From Acidobacteriota bacterium (GTDB lineage Bacteria > Acidobacteriota > Blastocatellia > Pyrinomonadales > Pyrinomonadaceae): a DNA stretch of 64,000 nucleotides. Each line of letters opens with the position of its first letter. Within the stretch, counting starts at the first letter, position 1. The notes beneath the pieces are model-generated. The model saw nothing but the letters and a program-made list of their open reading frames with translations, was not told the DNA's origin and did no database searches. Both the position numbers and the translations under genes were made by a program. The stretch lies in the NCBI GenBank assembly GCA_016713675.1, contig JADJOS010000001.1, positions 1,984,001 to 2,048,000 on the forward strand. The letters are read 5' to 3'. Positions 17,146 through 24,517 of the stretch are shown here, in pieces.

Positions 17146-20100
17146 CTACTTCGGCAACGGAACGGCAAGTAGGTGTCCGCGATAGACGAAAAATACCTTT
17201 TTAGCAGCTTCGTCGACGTACATATCCATGCTGTTAAAGGCGATCTTTGGCAGAGTCAGCAAGGGCTTGAAACCGAATGTCCGCGTTTCGTAAATGCCGA
17301 CCTGGGTGCTGCCTTTTTCGGCGTCAATGATCGCGCCCCAATATTCGTTCGGCAGTGAGGCCTTCTGCAACGGCCGGAAGGTCTGTTGCGACAAAGGCCT
17401 GAATTCGCCGCGGACGGGCTGCATTGCTCCGGTTACCGCATCGACCAGGAACATTGAGTCAGGGTCGGTGTCAGGCATTCGCCGATCTTCGTTTGTTTCA
17501 TAAAGGTAATCCTCATATTCGCTTTGATATGCGATCAGCACCTTGTTCAGGGTCGGAATAAATGCCCGCGGTGTCGGACGGCCAAAACCTTCGACGTCAA
17601 CGCGAAACTCCTTAGTTGTCATCAGGTCGACGCGCATCAGCGAGTCGCCGCTTTCTTCGTTCGACTTGTTAACGAGCAGCCACCGGCCGGCTGGTGTCAA
17701 AAATGGATTTAGATACAAGCCGTCCCTGATCTTGGTGATCCGGCCTCCAGTGACCTTATACAGGCCTTCGGACGATGTCCTGATCTCGACGGCACCGACG
17801 CGAGCCTTCCATCGTTCGGGGTCCGGAGGGACGGCAAGCCCGTCCTTGAGAGGGATGTACTCCGCAGACGGCGGTTGTGCAACACCTTCGCCGAGAATGC
17901 CTCCGGCAACTTTGTGCCACGCATATCCTTCCCATTCGCGTTTTACCTTTAGCTTTTCGCGAAGTTCATATTCATTTGTTTCGGTCCCTGGCTGAACTTC
18001 ACCATCTTCGCTTACGACGGCCTTCTCGATCTCTTCGTCGACCTTTTTGCGGATCTCCATATCACTCACAACGACGAGCAGATCAGAGCCTTCTTTCCAG
18101 ACAGTTTCGACATGTTTGTCGTCATCTGAGAGAACGAGTTCGAGGCCGGGAATGTCGCGACTCATTGCATACTTCACGACCGCCTGCGGCTCTTTAAGAC
18201 GAGCAAAGTACTTATCCAGTCCAACAAAGAAATCATAACCCTCGCCACTGACATAGACTCGCCGGCCGCCGTTTTTCCCGAGCATCAGGAGTTCTTTAGA
18301 AATGCAATATTCACCTCCGCAGCCGAGGAACGGTTTGAGCGAATCGACGTTATTGTCAGTAAGATACGTTTTCAATTCGTTGAATTCATACTCGGTCAAT
18401 GGCCGTTCGCGGTAACGGTTCTCGTCCTCATCCCAACTGAATAGAACTCGATCGCTGTAAATCCGTATGTAGTTGACATCGTAATAGTAAACACCGAGCA
18501 GATCGGAAGTTTTTTTGACCTCGTCCTGAAGACGTTTTTCAATGGCCTTAATATCGGTGCTTTCTCCTCCACCCCAGCCGTTGTAGAGCGAATTATCGCC
18601 AATACTGGCGTACAGGAGATATAGATATTCGCTGTAACTGTCAGGAGCACCATCGACGTAAAATGCAGAGCTGGCTCCGGTTATCCGAGCTTCATTGGGA
18701 TAGCGGGCAAGGACGAGGGCACGAGCCTCGGGCGAATCCTCACTTTCGAGATAACGTTCGGCGGCCGTGACAAGTCGTTTGTTCGTCGATGACAGGCTCT
18801 CGGCGACCTTCGCGATCGGGAGAACGCCTCGGATCATGCGTGCACACGCGAACATCGCGGTCTTGGCAATCACTTCGTCACTATCCAGAATCGCAGCGTA
18901 TGCGGCCTCTTCGTCCAGGATACATGCAGCGATCCCCTTTCCTGTCGATGAACCGCTTCCGGCGTCAATGACCTCTGCGGCCTGATTTTCTCGAAGCACT
19001 TTTCGTTGACTTAACAATCGCACGACGATGTCAACGCCGGCAATGTCATTTTTAACATCGCGGAGCATTAGTGCATTGATCACGTTATTTTGCCAACGGA
19101 GGATCATCTTGCGGAATGCGGCAGAAAGACGCGGATTTGTCTTGTCGAGGCCCTCGATGCGATTGACCAGTGCGCCAGCGAGATCGTTCGATATCTCGGT
19201 CGAAGCTAGTAGCTGTATTGCAAGCTGAGCTTTAATTTCCGCAGCGGTGAACGGCCGATTGCCGCGAATCGCAACATTCGTATTTGCGGTCTCTAAATAG
19301 GTATTGGCTGCCGCATTCGAGGCGGCGGGATTTTCCTCCGTGTCCATCTCTTCGCGGACGCCCTTTGCGGCCGCATCGAGAGCATCCATTTGCTCCGCCA
19401 CCGCATATCCGCCGCATGCCAGTATCGCCCCGATCACTTGAGATTTCTCATAATCTTCGCCCTCGGGAAGGATGCGCCGCAATGACGGCACCGCACGCCC
19501 GTCCTTCTGTTTCGCCAAAGCCCGAACAGCGGCACCACGCATCGCAGGCGCAACATACTCGTCCGTTATGCTTGTCGATGCGGTGTTTGATGCCGTATTC
19601 GCGACTCGCACATTGCTCGTAGGCTTTGCAGCGTTCGCCGCGGTGTTTGCCGAAGAGCCGGGACGCGAAACTTGCTCATTGAGAATCTGGATCAAGCCCG
19701 GAACGGATTCAGGCATTTCGATCTCAGCGAGTTTGTAGAGGAGTTGTTCGCGAACGTTGCTGTTGTCGACGGCCCATTTTGGGTCTTCGAGCCAGGGAAG
19801 TAGAGCACGGATGATCTCGACATTTCCACTGTCGATCTTGAGCGTAAGATTTCTTATTGCTGCTCCGCGGACGACCGGATTACCGCTTTTCAAAAGCTCG
19901 ATCATCTTTTCGACGTATTTTTCGTCAGGCGACATCAACGGAAGAGTCGTGAGGCCGGTAAAACGCTGCATTCCGACGAGGGTCGGGTCTTCCAATAAAC
20001 CGAAGTACCAATCATCTCGGCCTGACCAGTCCTTTTCACTCGAAAGAGCGTCCATTGCAAGATCACGCATGCCGTCAGGATTATTTTTGTCCTCGACGAT

Positions 20101-20832
20101 CGCTTTGAGTTCGTCACGATATCGTTCGATATCTCCGAGAGAATCGGTTTCGAGAGCGTGCTTATAAAGTGCCCATTTTGCAAGTGCCAGCGATGCTCGC
20201 GAACTGCTGTCGGCGACCAGACGGTCGATCAGCGGTTTGGCCTTATCAAAATCGAACTTCGCAAGAGCAAGGAGCTCTTCTTGGTTGGTAACGTAGCTAT
20301 CTGCATCACTCACCTGCTGCGCCCCGCGCACCAGGTCGTTACTAAAATATGGACTGTTATATGTAAGCCAGTTCTTTATTGTCGAACGCTGGTCTTTATC
20401 AAATGCACCGGTTGTTCCTTGTCCGTCATATAGGTCTTTTACAAACTCGAAACCGTCCTTTTCCTTAATAAAAAGATTCAGGAATTCGAGCAGCTTTTTC
20501 GGGTCGCGTTCGATCTCTTTCTTGATGCGGCCCAGCGAACGGGCAGAGGGCTCAGGCATGTACCTTAATTTTTGATAGGATTCGCTTTGAATACGCCAGT
20601 ATTCCAGCAGGTCCTCATCGGAGGCATTATCTGCGGGTACTTTGCTCTTGCTGTAAAAGTCAGTTCCGCGGTCGCGATAAGGCTTCACTAACGGGTTCGG
20701 CGGCGGCGGCCCGGGAAGCAGCAAGAGTTTGGCAACCATGTCCTCTTTCGCAGCGGATGTGTGCAGCAAAAACGCGGACAGAGTGGTAAGTAATACAACA
20801 CAAAACGCAGCGGCACGAAGGACATTCGTCAT
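17146..20832 (-). CDS. Large exported HEAT-repeat protein with C-terminal propeller-like region
   Basis: 1228 aa. Signal peptide at residues 1-28 (LLTTLSAFLLHTSAA). From about residue 200 to 740 the sequence is helical HEAT-like repeats (for example VEKMIELLKSGNPVVRGAAIRNL and APAMRGAAVRALAKQKDGRAVPSLRRIL). Two low-complexity Ala/Asn/Thr linkers interrupt it (NTAANAAKPTSNVRVANTAS and ENPAASNAAANTYLETANTN). The last ~270 residues are beta-rich with short repeated strands, consistent with a beta-propeller. No catalytic motif recognised. Probably a periplasmic or surface scaffold. Transcribed alone, divergent from the B12 locus. Confidence 0.75.
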   Translation of the reverse strand: MTNVLRAAAFCVVLLTTLSAFLLHTSAAKEDMVAKLLLLPGPPPPNPLVKPYRDRGTDFYSKSKVPADNASDEDLLEYWRIQSESYQKLRYMPEPSARSLGRIKKEIERDPKKLLEFLNLFIKEKDGFEFVKDLYDGQGTTGAFDKDQRSTIKNWLTYNSPYFSNDLVRGAQQVSDADSYVTNQEELLALAKFDFDKAKPLIDRLVADSSSRASLALAKWALYKHALETDSLGDIERYRDELKAIVEDKNNPDGMRDLAMDALSSEKDWSGRDDWYFGLLEDPTLVGMQRFTGLTTLPLMSPDEKYVEKMIELLKSGNPVVRGAAIRNLTLKIDSGNVEIIRALLPWLEDPKWAVDNSNVREQLLYKLAEIEMPESVPGLIQILNEQVSRPGSSANTAANAAKPTSNVRVANTASNTASTSITDEYVAPAMRGAAVRALAKQKDGRAVPSLRRILPEGEDYEKSQVIGAILACGGYAVAEQMDALDAAAKGVREEMDTEENPAASNAAANTYLETANTNVAIRGNRPFTAAEIKAQLAIQLLASTEISNDLAGALVNRIEGLDKTNPRLSAAFRKMILRWQNNVINALMLRDVKNDIAGVDIVVRLLSQRKVLRENQAAEVIDAGSGSSTGKGIAACILDEEAAYAAILDSDEVIAKTAMFACARMIRGVLPIAKVAESLSSTNKRLVTAAERYLESEDSPEARALVLARYPNEARITGASSAFYVDGAPDSYSEYLYLLYASIGDNSLYNGWGGGESTDIKAIEKRLQDEVKKTSDLLGVYYYDVNYIRIYSDRVLFSWDEDENRYRERPLTEYEFNELKTYLTDNNVDSLKPFLGCGGEYCISKELLMLGKNGGRRVYVSGEGYDFFVGLDKYFARLKEPQAVVKYAMSRDIPGLELVLSDDDKHVETVWKEGSDLLVVVSDMEIRKKVDEEIEKAVVSEDGEVQPGTETNEYELREKLKVKREWEGYAWHKVAGGILGEGVAQPPSAEYIPLKDGLAVPPDPERWKARVGAVEIRTSSEGLYKVTGGRITKIRDGLYLNPFLTPAGRWLLVNKSNEESGDSLMRVDLMTTKEFRVDVEGFGRPTPRAFIPTLNKVLIAYQSEYEDYLYETNEDRRMPDTDPDSMFLVDAVTGAMQPVRGEFRPLSQQTFRPLQKASLPNEYWGAIIDAEKGSTQVGIYETRTFGFKPLLTLPKIAFNSMDMYVDEAAKKVFFVYRGHLLAVPLPK

Positions 20833-21021
20833 ATGATAAGAATCCTGTTGATCGAGGTGGACACAGCGATTATAAGCCTTTCGTATCCCAAATCAAGAAA
20901 AAAGTTGCTTGGAATTGATTCCATTTCCGTGAACGCGGTTCAAATGCATCGGAGCATGCTTCGAAATTGACAATGGCGATGGGAAAGGCAATAATCTGCC
21001 ACTTGATCTTTAACAATCTCT

Positions 21022-21128
21022 AGCATTGGGGTGCCGACTTTTCAAGATTCGGCCTAACAGGGAAAGACGGGTGAAAATCCCGCACGATCGCGTCACTGTC
21101 ACAGTCAGAACGCCTGCCTCAGATGTTA
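21022..21128 (+). promoter_or_regulatory. Cobalamin riboswitch upstream of btuF
   Basis: Contains the conserved blocks in order: GGGGTGCC, GGCCTAACAGGGAAAG, GGGTGAAAATCCC, GCGTCACTGTCACAGTCAGA and ACGCCTGCC. These match the cobalamin (B12-box) riboswitch core. A perfect 7-bp hairpin GATGTTT / AAACATC at 21140-21160 lies just downstream and may be part of the expression platform. It should repress the B12 uptake genes when cobalamin is plentiful. The rest of the 20833-21295 gap holds no gene. Confidence 0.92.
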
Positions 21129-21295
21129 TTGCCCAGATAGATGTTTCGCGTCAAAACATCGCCGGCAGACATAGTATTTCAAGTTAGTTTTTGGAACGCC
21201 TTGTTTTTCGACTTCGATCTATTTCGACGCGAACAGCAGGGCGTTTTTTGATCTCAAACTTGAAATTTCAGCTTTCATATTTTCGATTTAGTTTT

Positions 21296-22258
21296 ATGGT
21301 TTTGAGAGTGCCGGGAGAATTTGTAAACAAGGCAATTGTAGCTCTGATGTTGTTATCGTCATTTTCTGCGTGTCGCAGCACGTCGAATTTGAATTCAAAT
21401 ACGACTGCCGAACCGATACGACCGATGCGTGTCGTGACTGACGATCTAGACCGAAAGGTCACGATTCCAACAAACGTCACGCGTGTCGTATCTCTGGCAC
21501 CAAACCTGACCGAGAGCATCTTCGCCGTCGGAGCAGGCGACCGGCTCGTCGGCGTTACAACTTTCTGCAACTATCCCGAGCAAGCCAAGCAAATAGGCAA
21601 GATCGGCGATACGATGAACCCCAATATGGAATCCATCGTCGCCCTCAAACCTGACATCGTCTTCGTTTCGACTGCATCACAGATCGAGAATTTTACAAAG
21701 ACGCTTGAGGCGAATGGGATCGCCGTGTATGTGACGAATCCGACTGATCTTGCACAAGTGTTTAAGAGTATCAGGACACTCGGCGACATCTTGGGCACCG
21801 GTGATACGGCAAGCCTTGTCGCGGACGCGCTTGAGCAGCGTGTAGCGGCGATCAATGTCGCCCTCCGTGATCTTCCTCAAAGCGGTCCCATGCAGTTAGA
21901 CGATGGTCGAGTCAGAGTGTTCGTGCAGATTTCACGAGAACCTTTATTCACTATCGGCAGCGGCTCGTTTCTTAATCAACTCGTAGCTGCCGCTGGTGGT
22001 ATTTCCACTACCGCAGAGATCCCAAGCGCATATCCGAAAATCAGTAAGGAAACGGCTGTCGCATTGCGGCCGGGGGCGATCATCCTGTCCGATAGCCCGG
22101 ACAACAAAGAGCCGAACGACGCTTTTAAGAATTCGTACGCGGTGAAAGAGGGACGCGTATATACGGTAAACGCCGATCTGCTGTCGCGGCCCGGGCCGAG
22201 GTTGGTTGATGCGATGGAGCAGGTCGCGCGGTATCTGCATCCGGAGAAGTTTAAGTAG
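21296..22258 (+). CDS. btuF: Vitamin B12 ABC transporter substrate-binding protein
   Basis: 320 aa from the ATG at 21296; the same frame opens upstream at a TTG (21191), but from there the signal sequence would be buried about 45 residues in. From ATG the N-terminus is a short basic stretch, a hydrophobic segment and LSSFSAC, a slightly atypical lipobox, so a lipoprotein is likely. The body fits the class III binding-protein fold (RVVSLAPNLTESIFAVGAGDRLVGV; GDTMNPNMESIVALKPDIVF). A B12 ligand is assigned from the cobalamin riboswitch and adjacent btuC/btuD; haem or siderophore binding proteins look similar. Confidence 0.88.
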   Translation: MVLRVPGEFVNKAIVALMLLSSFSACRSTSNLNSNTTAEPIRPMRVVTDDLDRKVTIPTNVTRVVSLAPNLTESIFAVGAGDRLVGVTTFCNYPEQAKQIGKIGDTMNPNMESIVALKPDIVFVSTASQIENFTKTLEANGIAVYVTNPTDLAQVFKSIRTLGDILGTGDTASLVADALEQRVAAINVALRDLPQSGPMQLDDGRVRVFVQISREPLFTIGSGSFLNQLVAAAGGISTTAEIPSAYPKISKETAVALRPGAIILSDSPDNKEPNDAFKNSYAVKEGRVYTVNADLLSRPGPRLVDAMEQVARYLHPEKFK

Positions 22259-22265
22259 TTTTTAT

Positions 22266-22422
22266 GAGTTGCCACCAGCGTTAGCTAGTGGTTAGCAAAG
22301 AACGAAATCCCGGCTTTAGCCCAAATGTTGGTAAACCGCGAAGAACTTAAATCTTTTGGAAATTCGGCCAAAGCAGCCCGGAATTGCTGAGATTATCCAT
22401 AAGCTAAAGCTAGTGGCAATTT
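22266..22422. repeat. Nested intergenic inverted repeats between btuF and btuC
   Basis: Outer arms: TTGCCACCAGCGTTAGC at about 22270 faces GCTAAAGCTAGTGGCAA near 22401-22420. Inner arms: ATCCCGGCTTTAGCC (about 22307) faces GGCCAAAGCAGCCCGGAAT (about 22366). The left outer arm is itself nearly palindromic. No open reading frame. It sits inside an operon, so a transcript would carry a long structured spacer. Confidence 0.7.
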
Positions 22423-22423
22423 A

Positions 22424-23401
22424 TTGAAAACAACAACGATTAAGAATTCAAGAAATCGTGGACTGCTAATTGGCGGTGTGTTGCTATTTCTTCTGGCCAT
22501 CGTTCTAACTTCAGCGGCAATGCTTGGTGCCGAGAGGCTGCCTTTGTTTGATCTTTCGGAGCAGCAGCGGTCGATACTGTATGACATTCGGCTGCCGCGA
22601 ATATTGTTGGGGGCGTGTGTCGGGGCGAGTTTGGCAGTTGCCGGGGCCGGTTTGCAATCACTGCTGCGGAATCCGCTGGCTGAGCCTTATTTGCTTGGCG
22701 TTTCGAACGGTGCGGCGTTGGGGACCATGGTCGCGTTCGTGTTTTTTCAGAGCCTCGAGATCACGCGGCCGCTGCTTGCGTTTGCGGGAGCGGGACTCGC
22801 AACGATCGCGGTCTATCGAATGGCGAAGAGCCGTGCCGGGATGAATGTCGAGCGGCTCGTGCTGTCTGGCGTGATCGTGACGACGTTTTTGTCCTCGATC
22901 ATCGTGATGCTTACAACACTTCTCGATGCTGCGAAGCTTAGGAGCTTTACATTTTGGCTGTTGGGCGACCTGTCGCAGGCAACAGTGAACGGCGTTTACA
23001 TCAGCCTTGGGGCTGTGATCGTCGGAACGATCGTCCTGATGTCGCAGGCACGGGCACTTAATTTGATGATGGTTGGCGAACGTGATGCATTTGATTTTGG
23101 CGTCGAGGTCGGGCGTGTGCGAATGCTCGTTTTTGGAGCGGCGAGCCTCGTTGTCGGTGCAGCGGTCGCGGCCAGCGGCAGCGTCGGGTACGTCGGTTTG
23201 ATCGTGCCGCATTTGGTTCGGCTTACGGTCGGCAGCGACAACCGTTTGGTCGTGCCGTTCTCGGCGATCGTCGGTGCGATATTTGTCGTTTTCGCCGACA
23301 CCATCGCCCGAACAGCGATAGCCCCAAGGGAATTGCCGGTCGGAGCGGTTACAGCGCTGATAGGTGCACCCTTGTTTATTTATTTGCTGAGAAGAAATTA
23401 A
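22424..23401 (+). CDS. btuC: Vitamin B12 ABC transporter permease (FecCD family)
   Basis: 325 aa from a TTG start at 22424; no in-frame ATG fits better before the first membrane helix. Nine to ten hydrophobic segments; FecCD signatures include DIRLPRILLGACVGASLAVAG, NPLAEPYLLGVSNGAALG and GSVGYVGLIVPHLVRL. It forms the membrane channel partner of BtuF and the ATPase encoded 63 bp downstream. B12 specificity is from context (riboswitch-controlled locus). Confidence 0.9.
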   Translation: MKTTTIKNSRNRGLLIGGVLLFLLAIVLTSAAMLGAERLPLFDLSEQQRSILYDIRLPRILLGACVGASLAVAGAGLQSLLRNPLAEPYLLGVSNGAALGTMVAFVFFQSLEITRPLLAFAGAGLATIAVYRMAKSRAGMNVERLVLSGVIVTTFLSSIIVMLTTLLDAAKLRSFTFWLLGDLSQATVNGVYISLGAVIVGTIVLMSQARALNLMMVGERDAFDFGVEVGRVRMLVFGAASLVVGAAVAASGSVGYVGLIVPHLVRLTVGSDNRLVVPFSAIVGAIFVVFADTIARTAIAPRELPVGAVTALIGAPLFIYLLRRN

Positions 23402-23409
23402 AGTTGGCT

Positions 23410-23456
23410 ATCCAAAAATAATTACTAATTACGAAATTTTTAATTACTAATTAGTT
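23410..23456. repeat. AT-rich word-repeat element between btuC and btuD
   Basis: AATTACTAATTA occurs at the left and again at the right around ACGAAATTTTT; CTAATTA/TAATTAG also pair, so it reads both as a direct and an inverted repeat. Short and AT-rich, so less certain than the other elements. Confidence 0.45.
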
Positions 23457-23464
23457 GATCGAGA

Positions 23465-24235
23465 ATGCTTGAGGTCCTAAACATTTCGGTAAGTTATGGC
23501 GAGCGCAAGGTTTTGAGTAGCGTAACGCTCGATCTGCGTGAAGGCGACATCATCGCACTTCTCGGTGCAAACGGTGCCGGAAAGACTTCTTTGATCAAAG
23601 CGTTGAATGGAACTTTGCCTTTAACGGCGGGCGAGATCAAGCTCGATGATCGTTCGTTGTCGAACTATTCTAGGCGAGAGATAGCATCGCAAATTGCTGT
23701 CGTTGCTCAGGAAAATGAGACGCGGTTTCCGGTTACTGTTTTGGAATTTGTGCTGTCGGGGCGGTTTGTTCACGGAGGAGCGTTTGGTTGGGAATCGACT
23801 GAAGATATTGAGTTCGCGGAAGGAGCACTTGCCGATTGCGACCTCGGCGGCTACGCGTCCCGACTTATGAATGAACTCTCAGGCGGCGAGCGGCAGCGTG
23901 TTGTTCTTGCGAGGGCACTCGCGGCCGGAGCAAGCATTTTGCTCCTCGACGAGCCGACAGCGAACCTCGATATCGCGCATCAGGCAATGATGTTTCGATT
24001 AGTGCGAAAACGCTGCGAAGAATGCGGCTGCTCGGCAGTTGTGATCACGCACGACCTCAATCTCGCGGCTGCATTTGCGGATGAGATAGTCATGCTCAAA
24101 GACGGCCGTGTTGCTGCAAAGGGCACGCCCGAAGAGGTTTTGACAGCCGAAAATGTAGGCAATGTTTTCGGCGTCGATGTATTGCTGGACAAAAATCCGG
24201 CGAGTGGAAATGTTCGAGTGACGAGCGTTTTTTAG
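23465..24235 (+). CDS. btuD: Vitamin B12 ABC transporter ATP-binding protein
   Basis: 256 aa. Walker A GANGAGKT (34-41), signature LSGGERQR, Walker B ILLLDEPTANLD and switch His in VITHDLN. Belongs to the FecE/BtuD/HmuV group of importer ATPases. Energises BtuC. Third gene of the btuFCD series behind the first riboswitch; the TonB receptor follows after a second riboswitch. Confidence 0.9.
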   Translation: MLEVLNISVSYGERKVLSSVTLDLREGDIIALLGANGAGKTSLIKALNGTLPLTAGEIKLDDRSLSNYSRREIASQIAVVAQENETRFPVTVLEFVLSGRFVHGGAFGWESTEDIEFAEGALADCDLGGYASRLMNELSGGERQRVVLARALAAGASILLLDEPTANLDIAHQAMMFRLVRKRCEECGCSAVVITHDLNLAAAFADEIVMLKDGRVAAKGTPEEVLTAENVGNVFGVDVLLDKNPASGNVRVTSVF

Positions 24236-24239
24236 GAGA

Positions 24240-24315
24240 TTTAGCCACGAATAACGCCAATGACACAAATGATGAAGAAATCTTAATTCGTGATATTCGT
24301 GTTATTAGTGGCAAG
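24240..24315. repeat. Intergenic inverted repeat after btuD
   Basis: Left arm AGCCACGAATAACGCCAATG and the reverse complement of the right arm, TGCCACTAATAACACGAAT, match closely over about 28 bases including a second reiterated CACAAAT/CACGAAT word. Arms are separated by about 15 bases. Its right arm abuts the second cobalamin riboswitch. Confidence 0.7.
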
Positions 24316-24321
24316 AATCCT

Positions 24322-24470
24322 CTTTTGTTGACAGACGACGCAAGGGAAGTTTGGTGCAAAGCCAACGCTGCCCACGCAACAGTGAATCCATTTTGGATTT
24401 TAAATTTTGGATTAATCCAAAATCGGCAATCAAAAATCCAAAATCGAGAGAGCCTGGAACTTTGCCCGTT
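24322..24470 (+). promoter_or_regulatory. Second cobalamin riboswitch, upstream of the TonB receptor gene
   Basis: The core block 24343-24386 reads AGGGAA..TTGGTGCAAAGCC followed by GCTGCCCACGCAACAGTGA, the B12-box consensus. The 3' block AGCCTGGAACTTTGCCC (24450-24466) fits the conserved AGCCnGGAnACCTGCC end. Between the two lies a roughly 58-nt palindrome of CCAAAATC/GATTTTGG words (about 24388-24446) that would form the variable peripheral stem. The receptor start is about 48 nt downstream. The 5' arm is not clearly delimited. Confidence 0.78.
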
Positions 24471-24517
24471 TGTTGTGTTTTTGAACCCTTCTGCGATGGG
24501 CAGAAAAGGAATAATTT

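Noticed and set aside
21191..21295. TTG-initiated extension of BtuF
   Set aside because: It would place about 45 residues before the signal sequence and has no convincing SD.
22658..23212. Long antisense frame opposite btuC
   Set aside because: Arg/His/Asp-rich composition typical of an antisense frame; btuC has full FecCD family motifs.
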